Counted from the stretch's first letter, positions 25,098-39,900 are shown. The stretch is 64,000 bases of DNA from Malurus cyaneus samueli (GCA_009741485.1 CM019237.1:47476982-47540981), one strand, 5' to 3'. A program made the numbers and translations. Notes: generated by a model from the letters alone, not told the origin.

Positions 25098-28000
25098 AAA
25101 TTTAGTCAGTTACCAAGAGGATTAATGTCCATCCCAAAAAATGGTGAACCAGTAACTCAACTTGCTATTTGTGTTCTAAAATAATTTTCCATAAATTTCT
25201 AAATGGTGGAGGATATTTCATATAACTATCTCCTGGAACTTTTCAGTACAATTAAGATAGAGCTAAAGAGAACTCAAGTGATTGATTCTCCTCCTAAGGG
25301 AATCATGTTTAAGTATATTCCCAATCCTCAATCTAAAAGCAGTCTTAGTTTTCTATTTTCTTGGAACAGATAACACCAATGTTAAAACTAGCCTTGGGAA
25401 GGGATGACTTGAAACAGAATTATCCATATATGAAAACGCTAATTGAACTAGACTTTTTTCTTTACTATGCATAAATATGCTAAATTTCAAAGTCCAAGTA
25501 GGATTTTTAAAAATCTAAAGTAGTTATAGCCTTCAGTACTGCTAATGTCTCTCCCACTCACCTCAGCCCACCCCCACCAGAATCCCAATCTTATACTACT
25601 TCTTCCAGGAGCAGAGCATAGAAAAGTGAAAAAACAGTGGGGAATGGACCAGGATGCACTTGTAGATATTTGTTCTAAGACTGAAGAACAGAACAGCATA
25701 ATTCACTACATGCCAGCCCCATTTTCTTAAAAAATCAGCATATTACCATAAACATGGGATTTAAGCCTCAAATATGCATTAATGGGCTGATTCCAAAAAT
25801 GTTCAAGATTGCCATCTATCAAGAAGCTACAGGAAAAAAATAGTATAAGAAGTAATTTCTGGTCTTTTTTCCTCCCTAATTATAAAACCTTTAATAGAAA
25901 ATCAATCTTTAAATAGATTGTATTCAACCAAAGCCCACTTTCTGTATCACTAAAAAATTTAAAAGAAAAAGAAGTCTTCCTTACGAGGGAGAAAAAGAGA
26001 GTCAAGAGAGAAAGAGTCAAATCTATTCAATCTATCTTGTCTTACACAAAATTTCAAGTGTGATGCAAAAAATTTAGCTAGTCTAATACGAAATTAAGCT
26101 GCTTCTGGTATAAAAACACACACCATCTTAAAAGCAATTGAGAAAACCACAGGATGCAGTTTCTAGAGGTATGAAAGTGGAATCCCAGCTGGATTCACTC
26201 TGTAAGTGCAGAGTGGGACCATAACGATGTAACTGGATTCTTACACAAAACTTAGAGCTGCACGAAGACAAGACGACTCTGGTGAAAAATCCAACTTGCC
26301 TGATCATTACAGGTTCCTACTGGACACCTGTGCATTGCATCTGTGCAAATCAGAGCAAAACCTGAATACTATGCTTTGAGAATTTATTTGCAGTGCAATC
26401 TTTAAAAAAATACAGAGCTGTACACCGAAATAAGCATCTCCTATTTCTGGAGAACAAAATCCAAGCTCCATGACTTGAAATAGTCTTGCCAGTACTGTGA
26501 ATTCTTGTCCTTGACCATGGGTCAGAGCAAGTGGTTAAGGAATAAAACTAGGACACATCCTTCCTGCTTTCTGGTTAAATTGGAGATTTAAACTTAACTT
26601 GAATGAGCAGGGTACATCATGACAGTTACATTTTATAGTCATCATGATGTCTGCCCTCCATGAACCTCACTAATTCCATTTTTAACTCACACCTTTGTCC
26701 TGCTTAATTTCCTCTGACACTGAGTTCCACAACTCAGCTTCACACTGCCAGGAAGGGTTTTAAAACTTGTTCTTCCTGGGCAGCAGAAGAAACATTATCT
26801 GCCTGTTCTCTGGTTGCCTGCTCCTCACATGTTCTGGAGTAAGGAGAGCCAAATCTGAACTAATTGTAACATAAGACAGAGAGACTTCTTTTCCCTCCCA
26901 AATTCTTATTTCAATCCATTCACATGAACACATCAGTAAACTGCTCATCTAAGGAGCTCCCTCTCTCCTCCCAGCACTGCCAGCTCTAGCAGTCAACCCT
27001 GGTACATTATTTTGGTCTATGAGTCTCTTTCCTGAGCTGACACCTATATCTAGTTATGACTTTATTTAAATTAATTTTAGGATCTGTGAGCATTAAAACC
27101 ACCATACAGGAATGCCCTCTAACCTGCTAGCTGATTCCTTTATCTTTACAAATGTTCAACCTGGCTAGAACTTGTACTTTATATACAACCCCAAGAAAGC
27201 TAAAGGCTCAGGGACCTGTTCAGAAGAGGTAAAAAAACTCCTGGGAGGCAAATAAAAAAGAATAAAATGGAAGGAAAGCAAATTAATGGAGAATTATAAA
27301 GTTTAAAAATAAGACACAATTTCTTTCAATTAGAGAGAATAGATGCTAACTGAACCGATGGCCGAGGGAACACATTTGTCTATATTTCACCAGATTCACT
27401 AAATCACTTAGTGTGGCATGGAAGATATGATAGTTATAATGAGATGGCATTAAGAAGGGAAAAATAAGATTGAAGAGTAGAAAACACCATCAGTTAGTGA
27501 AATTTGTTAAGCTAAGAAATGGTTCTCTTTGTCAGTTCAATTTACATTTCTCAATGTCTAAAGACAAAAGATAGGAAAAAGAACATTTAAAGAGATAATT
27601 CTGCATGGAAGAGAAAAACAAAAAATAAATAGATTTTCTGACAGGTTGGTCTCCCCCTGTATTGACAAAAGCTACACAAATATGACCTCAGCCTGAAACA
27701 GCCTCTACAGAGCTGCAAATGCTGATGGAAGTCTGTCATACTCACCAGGCAGAGTCCTGTGGAACATGGATAATATGAGGAATGAATAAGATTAGCTTAA
27801 GTTGCTTCAAAGCCCCCTTTGCTGTCTCCGATTCTCTGCCTCCAAGGGCACTATCTCACATGAGTGCAGCATTCCAGAATAATGAAATTGGTAAAGCAAC
27901 AGAAGAAAAACTCATAAGGATGGATTAAAAATAAAACACCTGCATAGAAGCAAAAACCAAGGCTGTAAAATTTCTTCCTAATTATCTCTTCTAAAAGAAA

Positions 28001-30838
28001 CATTTAGAGAAAGCATTAATGTTTGCTCCCCACACCCTGAAAGTGACCTGCAATGGTACTACCATAAGTTAATGCTGTTCCTTTCCTACAGACATGTGTT
28101 AGGACTTACCACATGAGTATCTAAGTGAATGATATCAAAACTGTTATTCTTTTTTTCCCTTGGTGTGACTCATGCCAGCTGGACTAGTCTAAATATTATT
28201 AAACATCATTAAATATATTAAATTTAAGCTTAAATTGTGCCAGCAGGGCTAGTTAAGAAAAAGAAAAAAAAATAGTATTTTAATTAATTATGTTCCCTGT
28301 CTGTGGTGATGGTTGCTACCCTAAGAATACCACTACTTGCATGCAGCCTCAATTATTTTCCACAAATGGATAGGTGTGTCTACCAATCCTGGCAGCATTT
28401 CCACTGCTGTCGCTTGGTGCAAGATTTAAAAGGCAATCCAGGAAAGTCTATGGTGGGCTATAAAAATTAGGAAGTATTTAAGTGCCTAGATCACCTTCCC
28501 AGGGGATCTTCCATACTTACCTGACTAAATTTCATTGACCGTCCCTGGCAAGTGACCTGCTTTCTCTATTGCCAGCAGTGTAACCCTGCTTTCATTCTGA
28601 CATCTCTGAGACCCTCAAAACAGCAAGTCCTTGCCAACACAATGCTGTGGAAGACCAATTCTAGGAAGCAGAGGGATTACTTTACAGTAGTAAAAACCTA
28701 CTGAAAATTGCTCTTACATATTATGGTACCTACACCATTACAACATTCAATATTTTGATGAATATCCTAAACTTATACCTGTGCTTATGCACAAACACAG
28801 CAAGCTACAGCAATTGATGTGTTTAGCGCTTGGCTTTGTTGTTTTATTTTTTTACGAACTAATGATGTTTATAGTCTTAGAAGCTTTTCAACAGTGACAA
28901 ATACAGTATTTTAAAAAGTCAAATTGTGTATTGCGTGTCAAATCTAGCATGCCTCTGGGAGGACAAATCAGCATGTGTTACACTTTCAAGTCTGCAAGCA
29001 CAACTGTTAAGTATATTATGATCAACAGGAGGAATGCAGAGTACATCAAAGGGAAAAATAAAACTTCTGGTAGATAGTAACCGCTTTCTTCTTTTCTGCA
29101 AGAAATACTAAGATGCTGCAAATTGCTCATATTTAAATCACTATTAATTAAAATAAGCCTTAGCTATTCCTTCCTCAACATCCTTTTCCTCTCTCCGCTT
29201 CCAAAGCAAGACTGAGAAAACATGAAATGTCTGTGTAATGGAAATTTAGGCTACTTTCAACAATTTGCATTTAGAGGTAAATTAAAATTTCTTTGGTTTA
29301 CACTATACTGATGCTTCAGTTTTTGAAACTTTCTAGAGGTTATTGAATTTTTATATGACACTTTAGAAAAAAAAAAATTTGCTAAATGCACAGAGTTCAA
29401 ACGGCCTCATTGTGCATATGTCCTTTTCCAACAAGATAACTTTTCTCATTCAACTTAACCAGACACTTTTTTCTCTGCTCCCACTTGTCCACACAAAGAG
29501 ATTTTTTTCTCTAAAATTTCAGAAGTGCCTCTCAGCTGAGATATGAAGGCATGAGTTTAGTTGAATTGAACTTCACCTAAATCAACGAACAGCTCTCCCA
29601 GTTTCCAGAAATAGCTGGTTTCTGATCTTTGCCACCACTTTGTTTCTCTGGCGAGTTTTCTCTGCAGCATCACACGATCACAGACATGCCCACCAGATGC
29701 AGAAGAGGCCTTGGGGAGCAAATCAGATTGTGGGTACAATATCAAAAACAAGAATATTCCTGTGCATATGTGACAGGACAGAGAGAACAGAGGCCACATT
29801 ACCTCTGCCCCGGTTTCCCTGGATTCCTGAGGCATCGTTCAGGGGGACAGGACAGGACACCACAGTCTGAGAAGAGGCATGCAGATGCAAAAGGGTGCCA
29901 ACTAGATAGTTTTCTCAGTCTGGTTTAGCATCAGCATGGATGGGAATTGGCATATTATATTAAATTGTGGAGCTCCCACCTCTCTTGAGTGTACTATTTT
30001 TTCTTTATTTTTAATTTCTCAATAGATTTTTTTAAATGGATTAAGAAGTTGAGTCACAGTCTGATCTAGTTCCTGTATTCTAAAGGTTAATACAAGCATC
30101 CAAGCATCACATTAACATAACAGCAGCAAAAATCAATCCAGCATAAGACCGAAAGCACTAAATTCAGCCTTAATTCCAATTATGACCTGTTGTATAAGTT
30201 TCAAATTTTATGTAAGAAATTGGTATAATCATAATTTCCCACCTGCTAAACTCTTTGAGAAGGAAAAAAAAAACAGAACAAGCCAAACAGAGACTTGGCA
30301 AAGAATTACTTTTTTCACTGATACATGATGACCTTCTTCTAAGATCTTTATTGGAAAAAAACTTCATGAAATTTTTCTTGAAATATTCTAATGTCTACAT
30401 TAGGAGTTAGTGTAGGGACAACTCTGTGGAGGATAAAGAGAAACAAAATAGATTAAAAGGAATAGCAACCCAGATCTTGTTTGCAATATGCCTACAACAC
30501 AACAAAAAGTGTTTTGAATGCAGTAAAATACACATATATTTTGCCACAGTTAATATATAGTGCAAGTTCATGGCTTAGAAAGAACCTTTGTGCCATCCTT
30601 GAAGTTAATGCATTCAAAATGGTGAAAACAGAAGTGGAAAAACACCTTTAAATTGCATACCACGTTTTCTTCTAGTCCAAAATTACAATTACTACACACT
30701 TTATAAGCCTGCAGCCAGTTTTAGTAAACTACTTACAGGTCTTGCATGACAGCCAACAGATGAAAGTGGTGAGTGAGAGCTCTCATTCATTGCTGCTGGC
30801 AACCCACTGCCTTTCTGATTTCTTTCTTCAGAAACAAA
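25098..30838. other. AT-rich non-coding sequence, no gene seen
   Basis: The stretch holds a perfect 16-bp palindrome, aatttaagcttaaatt, at 28221-28236, and an A10 run near 29368. A small GC-richer patch at about 29780-29870 is open in overlapping frames on both strands. No RNA gene, coding exon or transposon is recognised. Confidence 0.55.
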
Positions 30839-30888
30839 GATTAGGTGGGGATTAGGGGGGAAGATTAGGGGGGAAATAAGGTAAAGGG
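30839..30888 (+). repeat. G-rich GATTAGGGGGG-type triplication, quadruplex candidate
   Basis: Three tandem imperfect units begin with ATTAGG (30840, 30851 and 30864) and carry G-runs 30847-30850, 30855-30860 and 30868-30873. A further GGG lies at 30886-30888. Each unit contains a TTAGG/TTAGGG telomere-like core with extra Gs. Four G-runs within about 45 nt satisfy a loose G-quadruplex pattern with loops of 4, 7 and 12 nt. Too short and irregular to call an interstitial telomere. Confidence 0.8.
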
Positions 30889-33494
30889 TTCTTTTAAAAA
30901 GTCCTTATTTCAAATCACTATCCAGAAGCTGGCTGAGTTGAACTTTTATTAGTTGTCTCTCATCTTCCACTTTTGTCACCATAGAAACCTTGCAGCAGCA
31001 TCACCCGCCCCAGTAACCCGAGTTCTTCAGATTTGGCCCGTGCCAAACCCAGCTGGGCAAGCTGGGGGAGGACAATGGCATCCCCTGTCCAGTGCTGAGG
31101 CCACCTTGCTGGCCTCCTGCTGCAGGGAGATCTTGTGCACAAAGCAGAGAGCTGGCCTGTAACCCATCACACAGACTGCAGCAGAAGGTCCATCCCAATC
31201 CCAGCTGCTTCACTTTTCTCCATCACCCCTCCATAGATGGATGCATGGATTGGGATGAAGGAAACACCTCAGTGCTCATAAACCAAAACCCACAAAGGCT
31301 GGAAAATAAGTAAAATAGAGGGATGTTGAGCTATGCATTCAACACAGGGAAAGTCGGCTGACTGCAAAGCAGGGGACTTCTCAAACTCTTGCCCCACCTT
31401 TTCTTGCTTCTAGAAAAGTGCAGGGAACAGTATCAGGAAATGGATTTGGAAAAAAAAGGTCAGTCTGAATATTCAGAGGTACATTATAATGGCATCTCTA
31501 CTGCGAAAAACACACTCAGAAAGTCTTTTATCCAAGGTGTTTTTTTATTGAAATAGTTTATCTAGGAAAAAAAAAAACCCTTAGTCAGTCATTTCTTTTA
31601 GAGAATTAGGGTACGGAGAATTAACTTCTAAGAGTTTATTTATTTATTTGAATGGTCTGTACATGAATAATCTGCTACTTTTTCTTTTACTTGCTTCAAC
31701 TCTTCCATCACTATTATCCCAGTCAGAATATATCAAAAAAGTGATATTTTGAGATGACAGCTGTGAGTCACCAGGTGGCCAAACTGAGTAGTCAAATGCA
31801 AGAGAAGTTACCGTTCTCTACAGACTGCCCAAGGGGACTACTACAAACCCCAAGATGGGGAATTGCTCTCATCAAAAGGAGAGGGCATGCTCAGGCAGAC
31901 AGTCCCTCAGAATGGCTTCCCCTGCCAGCCCCAGTTAATCTCATTTCAGTTTGAGTAAATTGGTCTTAAAATAAATCTTTGCTCTCAGGCACACAAACAG
32001 GAAGAAGTGGGTTATGGACACAAAAACACAATAAAGACTTCTAGCAACTTGCTAACAACAAGGGAACCTACAAAGCACTCAGGGCTGAGTAAGAGGACGA
32101 AATGTATCCTGTGAAAATCTAGAGAAAGGAGGTGCTATCCTCCTGTGTTTGAGAACTACTGCAACAAGATATGAACACAATTTCTCCTCTGTGCAGCTGT
32201 TAGGCCCTGCAGACAGTTTCTGTTCAAGAGATGGGTGCATGGTGTCCCAGAACTCCTAACAATCTAGAAGAAACAGAACAGATTTCTTATTTTATTTTCC
32301 CAATATATTAAAGCTTTAACATCTGTATGAAATATGTACTTGCTGAAAAATCAAACCATGTATTATAGTATAGATATGGAGCTTTGGTGGGTGTGGGTTA
32401 GTCTTGCACAACCGATTAATGTAAATATTTGTAAATACATACACAAAAAGACTAAGTACTAGATTTTCCTTTTCCATTGTTTTCAATCAAATGCTAAAGA
32501 CAACTGACAATCCAAATGTGTCTCATGGAGCAAGAACGTATCTGCATATTGGTTTTTATATTGGATATAATCTACAGTTGTGAAGAATTTCTAAATATAA
32601 AGGGCAAATATATAAGGATAAATATCAGCTTTTAAGTCCATTTCATGGACATGGAAGGTGGAGAACAGAAAAAAGAAATGTCAGGTTTGTACAATAACAG
32701 TTTTGAACCAATGTGCTGAATGCAGATAGCAGCAATCACAAGTTACTCATCATGATGATGGTTATTTCCGCAATATCAGTACACATTTACTCACATTGGC
32801 AAAATTTTTGTCCAAACCACCTAGTAGTTCCTTCTTCCAGAAAGCAATTTTCTAAAACCATGCACTTCAACCTACTAGCAAATAGTTTGTTTTCTAATAA
32901 AAAATTTCAAAGGGGAATTTCTGGGGAAATAATACTCAGTATTATGCATTTTTTAATGTCTGTTGCACTTCACTGAATGTTAGGTGTGAATTTGTGTTCT
33001 CATCATAGAAAGAAGAGCAGTCTGCTCAAATCAGCATTCCTGGTATGGGACAGTACAGTTGCCATCTGTGTCAATGCAACAGCCCTGCCAAGACATGCCA
33101 AGCTCATAGTTCAATTTGACACAGAATCTTACAGTTCCCCCATCACACTCACTCTCTTTCAATTTACAATGCTTCCTCAGTGAAGGAAACCAAATGCTAA
33201 ACAGCAAAATGAAGGCTGGTTCAGTTTCCAACAATGAGACCATTTTTCAAATCTATGGTTTCCCGCTGATCGCTAAGTGAAGGTCTTGGTTGACTTAGCT
33301 CTCCATTCTTGGACGCAAAGGCCCTGTCACAACAACAAGAATTCAGATTTTAAAGAAGATTAAGATATTAAAGAGTAATGAAAATAAGATAGCTACACAA
33401 GTTATTTGTAGAGATCCTGTTGCTGCCTGTAGCAAAATTGAAAAAAATTAATGTTGAAAGCTGAGAATAACACTGCAAAAATTAATTTCTTCAT
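30889..33494. other. Non-coding sequence with a GC-richer patch at about 30985-31250
   Basis: The patch is markedly GC-richer than its flanks and open in overlapping frames on both strands (30953-31162, 31092-31313 plus; 30960-31142, 31001-31213 minus), so composition explains the openness. A (TTTA)n microsatellite lies at 31635-31649. Nothing else is supported. Confidence 0.5.
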
Positions 33495-33686
33495 TCAAGT
33501 CAATGCCATCAGCAAGGAGTAGCTGGCCGCCATTTTCTGATGCCACAGGCCTAGAGAAAGATGACTGCTGTTACTGAAGATAAAGATGATTTTGTAGAAG
33601 TGATTGAGGATTTACTAGCAATAAATGAAAGAGCAAAGTTTTCCTACCTCTTTAAAGCAGAGGGTTGGAACCCATGCAATCAATAA
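33495..33686. other. Divergent short frames flanking a YY1-like GCCGCCATTTT site
   Basis: The word ggccgccatttt (33525-33536) reads AAAATGGCGGCC on the minus strand, which matches the YY1 consensus and is also a good Kozak start. It opens a 12-codon minus frame (33495-33533). Twenty-seven bases away on the plus strand an ATG (33561) opens a 41-codon acidic frame ending at 33686. Both are short and unrecognised. The arrangement resembles a divergent start region, but chance is quite possible. Confidence 0.25.
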
Positions 33687-36600
33687 CAGTAGACTGAACA
33701 AAAGCAGAAGAAGATGAAGGAAATACTTTGACAGGCTAGAAAAAAAAAACCCACAGAGGTAAGAGATGCCTGTGGAAAATGTAACATAAACTTTAGTAGT
33801 GTACCTGCAATTTAATCACACCACGGCATTTAGAGCATTGAGAATTGAAACTAGAATTCAAGGGGGTCTCCATTCTCCTTCAGGTTTAAGGGAATAATCT
33901 AACAGATTGACCTAAAGACTGTTCCAAATGCTTCTTTTTTGCAAGTAATGATACCAGTGTGGAGCAAGAAACACCGGATCAGATCCCGTTCAAGATGCAA
34001 GTGCAGAGAAGAGAATAATCTTTATCACAACATTATTTGACACTCAAAATTACCAAGGCAGGTGATTTTGCTCCAGAAAGTGATAGAGGGGCAGGGAGGT
34101 ATAACAGAAGTGCCTGTCCACAAGGCTCAGGATGGACCCTGCCCAAAGCACAAACCAGGCTGTGAGCAGACGTGCAGCCAGCAGGACCAGGTGATTGATC
34201 CACCTGAAAACTAACCCTTACCAGGAAAGAAAAGAAAGATTATTTTTCAGTGGATCAACAAAGCTTTGTAAGTTCTTTCTACAACAAAGAGGAGACAGGA
34301 CCAGCACTTTTGGTGGCATTGCTGACCCAGGTCAGCAGAGCTGCTGCAATGAAAGGCTCCTGCTCACTCCTTCATGCACGCAATCACTGAGCTGAAAAGC
34401 AGGTGACCCTTCCTCAGGGACTTCACATCACAAAGATATTGAATTTAGTGGAGGACAGCTAGGCCTGCAGCTCAACAAGACTAAAATTTCTCAGAAGGTG
34501 GAGCAAAATATTTCCAGCCAAAGGCAAGGCACTTCTTCTTCCTTGCATTCTGAAGAGAGAATGATATGTCACCCTGTATTTGAGGCCTGAAAATATCTGA
34601 TATAATTGTTCAATAATATCATCAGGATGATTGAAGATGATGAAATTGATAGAGAGGGACGAGGCCAAGAGCTCTCGCTCAGCCAGACTCTGGTAGAATC
34701 TATTGATTTACAGCAAAGACAACAATGTGGGAAATAATATTCCGACAACCTTGCAGGTATATTCTGGTTGCCAGTTCATTTCAACAAAATGGACGCTATT
34801 CAAAGCCTCAACTCTCACAAACTTTCAGTAAATCACACACACACTCTCTAAATATAAACACACGGAATTCAACATTAACAATTATGATAAAGGACACAAA
34901 ATTATCAAATAAACAATAAGAGAGGAACCAAAATTAAGGCTGATGATGAAATAAGAACTGGACCTCATTATACCATGCTTAATTATACAACTAACTTTTT
35001 GTTCTTTTTGATAGGATCTCTGTCTCAATAAGTGCACAGGAAGACCCTTACTGAGTAATGGATTATTTAATCCAAATTACCCTGTTTTCAAGGAGCTTTG
35101 GTCTGTCGAGTGACACACAGACAATAGTCATGATGAGAAGGAGGGGAGGGATGCTACATTGATGATACCTGGGTCAACAATTAGATGTTAAAGGGATTTA
35201 TGCTGTTCATCATCAAATTTAAAAGTCCACCTCTGCAGGCAAAGCAACAACACGAGCTACACAGATGCTGCTTCAAACCTCTACAAGACTTTATCAATAA
35301 GATATCTCAAGAGAGAGGCAAGAGCTGTGGAGAGCCAGACACTGAGCTATGGCAAATTACACCAGGAAATTAAGAATAAGAATACATTAGCAGTCTTAGA
35401 TCAATTAGGTAAATATAAATGCATGTGGGGCAACAAACATTGACTGTGACAGAGACAAATAGGAATTGTTTGCTTGTGTGAGAGCAAGAGGATTGCTCCC
35501 AGCCTCGGGTGGGTGACTCTGTCATTGAAAGGAAGAGGAGCCAAGGGCTTTTACCAACAAACCAATACTTTGCTCATCATTTACAGCTGGGGCAAGAGCA
35601 GCTGAGTAAGACAGACCTTGTCTGGAAGCTACCTCATTGGGTGTCCCCAAGATGTGAATGGTGCCAAAGCTGCCAGAAAAGTCAAAAGGGAAAAAAACCC
35701 CAACACATTTAGTTATAATTCCTCTGCACAATTTGACTAGTGTATGACCTACTGTAGCCTGGTAGGTATAGAAAAAACCTTAGTCAAAACTAAGTGTACC
35801 TTTCAGAAATTTATTCGTGCATAGTTTTGGCTTCATCCAAAATTAAAAATATCAGAAGTGGTTTTACATGTCACAGCTTGCTCAGTCTAGGTGCATGTGA
35901 GAGAATAGGCGAACATCTCACCGAAAACGTGAGGGAGAGAAAAAGAAACCAGCAAGATCTATGATTGTGCACTTATTTATACATAATATTGTGATATATT
36001 CCTTTATTTCTCTTTCAAAGCAGACTATTAGTTAACAGAGTACAGAGCGAATATATTCAAAATGTGCACATGTTACTGACAAGATTACATGCAAAATCAT
36101 GCATTTAATAGAGCAAAAATACAGGGGTTTTCCACTGTATTATCTTTATTTCAAAACCAACTATAAACTAGCTAATAAGGCAGCTGTTGGCAAGAAAGAA
36201 TAATGACTTTATTCATAGATGACCACTGATTAAAATAAGCCTATAATTTTTCTCTTTTTCTTGAAACAAATTGCAATTTGATAGATCTTACTTATATGTT
36301 TTCATAAACGAAAAGTCTGCTACAAACTTTAAAACCAGTAAAGGAAATTTGTTTCATAAGCTGAAGGAACTCCCAAAAAACTGCAATGACTTTTTTCCTC
36401 TTGTTTAGGTATTCCACCGATGTGGTAATGACATTTTTGCCAGTTAATCTGCACTCTTTTATTATGCACTACTGAAATACAAAGACAGAATGTCTGCATT
36501 CTCTTCTTTTAGGCAGAATTCTGTAGCTTTGAATACAGTATTTCCTGCTATACTTGCATTTTGGATGACCTAACTATAAGAAGAAGAGCAAGGACGTACC

Positions 36601-36900
36601 GTGTCCCGATCCTACAAACCCTTACTCCAAAAGCAATTTCTGCCCATGCATGCAGAAATTAGTTAACTTAAGTACAGGTCTGCAAAAGACAAAAGATATA
36701 AACACTTCAACAAAGCTTCGTTAGTCACTGTCCTATCAAAGGAAAATTTTTCATAAGATTAGCGATCTAGCTACTCTTTCCTTCCATTTGTGGAAACAAA
36801 TAATAAACACTGAAGCACATTATAACAAAAATAACTTTTTCTTAATTAGCATTTTAAAATGTTTTTTCTAAGACATATCTCTTCAAAAAAAAACATGGTA
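33687..36900. other. Non-coding sequence with moderately GC-richer patches
   Basis: About 34080-34400 and 35460-35700 are somewhat GC-richer and open in overlapping frames (64-70 codons), unrecognised. No repeat family can be named. The remainder is AT-rich and featureless. Confidence 0.5.
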
Positions 36901-39900
36901 TTTTTGTTTGGTAGTGCTTATATTAAATCTCATAAATCTTCTTCCGAGTGTGCAGGACTGATTTAAGAGTTTCTCATCATATTAAGCAGTCAGTAGGTGA
37001 ACACTGGACTATTACAAAGCACCTTTACAAAAAGACAATCCAGGTTAGTTTTGTAATTAACATCTCAGGCCATTCTTAGCAAAAGCTGCTAGTAACTCCT
37101 AAAAGCCCTGAAGCAGTAGCACTACTGTGAACTTACCCCAAGGAACTACCTCTGCAAATTCTGCTATCAATCTGATGCTGCAAAGCAGCTCAGTAATTCC
37201 AGAAGCCTTTGTAAATTCCATTTGTTTGAGAATTTATTTCAATAACTACCATTTGCTAAGTAGATGGGGAACATCTCTTACCACTGTAGATTCAGATTTT
37301 AAAAATCCATCTCAAGAGGACTAAAAATTGCCTCAATTAAAATACTAAACCTCACTGTAGCCTAATATAAAAAATAAGCTATGAATAAAAATCAGGCTTC
37401 AGAAATACTACTTTTTCTTCTAATACACTAGTTTTCAAATGCATACAACTGAAGAAAGATTTTTGTCTGAAGCTATACTGAATTCTATTATATCCAGCTA
37501 TTCATTACATTTTTAAAAAGAAAAAGTTTCAGGTTTTTAAGCAATATATTTATAATACTGTCAAGTACTAAGTTCAACAATTGATCTGATTTTTCCCTCT
37601 ACGGACTAGTAAATCTACAGCAGCAAATTTTGCAGAAGCCATATTAATGTCCAGCTTCATATAATGTTATACATTTATTACTAGTCTATCTAAAAAAAAC
37701 CTAACAAAAAAAAATAATAACAAAGACAGAAACCCCCAGCAAATTATTTTGCTTCTGCTACTGTGTATTCCGTATCACATTTGTTCAGTCCATGTATAAC
37801 TTGAATGGCTACCAGCAATTTCAATGCAAAAAAATTACTAGTCATATTATAAAAATCACTCTATATTCTCAATTACCCCTTAGAACAGCTCTAGCTGAAA
37901 GAAGTTTTAATGTAGATGAAAGATTAAGCACCACTAAGAACTGCATAAGTAGTGCATATCTGGAAGTTTCATATATCTGGTATTACTCAAAACCAAGGAA
38001 TTTGCCTAGGATACTGGGAATTTCCTGCAGCTAAGACACAGTTTATTTGAATGCAAACACTTTTACAGTTAGTAATAAGAAAGCGGCAGGCAAGCAACAT
38101 AAGAAATCATGTTCCAGACTTTTTAATATCTGTTCAGAATAAATAAATTCATAATTGATCAATTATATATTCAGGCGGGGAAACACAATGCTAGCCTTTC
38201 ATTGTCCATGGACACACAGTCTCATCACCAGAGAGCACAAATGAAATGCTAATGGCAGGGAAGATGAATGCCAATTTCCTTCACTTTGCTCCAACTTTCA
38301 GTGGCTCTCTACAATAAAAGATAGCTATTTGTGGAGACTGGCTTGTTCCATACCATTAACTCAGAACAAAACATATTTTTAGTGGGACAGCAGTGTTTAC
38401 TTGTAAGAACTGATGAATTGTACACCACCATTTATCACTTGTAGACAAAGACATTCAGGCACAATTTTGGACATAAATCAAGGTACATGCTCCTAAATAA
38501 AAAAGGGATTGCTTAAGTCCCTAAAACTGCATAGATTGAGGTCAAATTGGCCATAGCAACCAAGAATGGTACTTAGGCCTTCAGTAAGACTTAGCAACCA
38601 ATAAATGAGCTCAGATCTCTTTTCATCTCCACTGGTGTGAAAGCCAAAATTAAAAAGATTAGATCACGCTGCACCCATCACAATAGACTTCACAGTGAAA
38701 AAGTCATTTCTAGCCTTTGATTCACATCCAATAAATAACATTCATCCCTTCCATAATGAACAACTTTCAAAGTAAATTGAATCTCCATAGTGCTGCTTTC
38801 CCTTGCTGCACCGTATTTACATAACAATATATCACAGGAAGCTCAGAGTGGGTCTTGCAAATGGAAGACATGTCTTTAGCACTGATTACACTATACTCAG
38901 ATTTAAAATGCTTGCCATTTAAACATAATGCACTGTAGATTATAATAAATAATAAACAACACTTAAAACCTTGCAGTATGAAACTTTGACAATTTCAATA
39001 TGGAAATTTCATAGTAAACAACTCCCTCCCCCTTCCCTTTGAGCCCTTCCATTTGAGGATATTCAGCAAATTCTCTTTCCAGGAGCACTGATGATACTAT
39101 CTGTCTCGTGTTTCCAGGAAAAGGGAATGTACGTTATTTCATTTTTGCTCCTCTTTTCACGCATTCCTCTTTTTTAATATATCTTTTCAAGTACACGAAC
39201 AATTCTTTTTAATGTTCCAAACACATCAGTAACCCATTACTCTGATCTCACACAAAGCACTAAGGACTGGTGTTTTCCTCTCCGTAGAGCAGTAGTTATT
39301 TGTAAATAGGTGAAGCTGATCACAGCTGCAGGAATCTAACACAGATCTAACACATGAAATCAGAAAACACATCCAGCAAATGTTTGTTGTGTATTGCCAC
39401 TGTGTGCCCCGTATTTCCCACCCTCAGTTTGTCATTATTAAAAAGGGATTTCATCCCCTTCTTACTGCAGGTTGCATAAATTGATGTTTAAAGGAGTGTT
39501 CGAAAGAAATATATCGAAACAAAAATTGTACACCTAATTAAAAACATACAGGAATAATTTCACCCCTCTGCAGCAACAACTCATGTAGATTATACTATGT
39601 GAACTCAGCAGGGAACCTCATTAATTTTTAAAACTCTCTGACCCTAGTGCAGTTAAGGGTGTAAAAATAATTACAAATTAGGTTTGAGGGAGCAATGTTT
39701 TAATATTGCATATGTGCTATCAGCTACACAACATTTTATCAGATATAGATATTTATGATAGCTAAGCCTAATTTTAAAATAGCCAAAATAAATTTTAAAA
39801 ATGCAAATATTAGAGATCTTATATCTTTAAGAACACAACTATAGTAGCCACCACTTCCACAAAAAAATAAAAACCTGTCCGCTTTCTGCAAACATTCTCA

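Noticed and set aside
28221..28236. 16-bp AT palindrome as a regulatory site
   Set aside because: Mostly A/T with low information content; expected by chance in AT-rich sequence.
30839..30888. Interstitial telomeric repeat
   Set aside because: Only three irregular units with surplus Gs; true telomeric arrays are regular TTAGGG over longer stretches.
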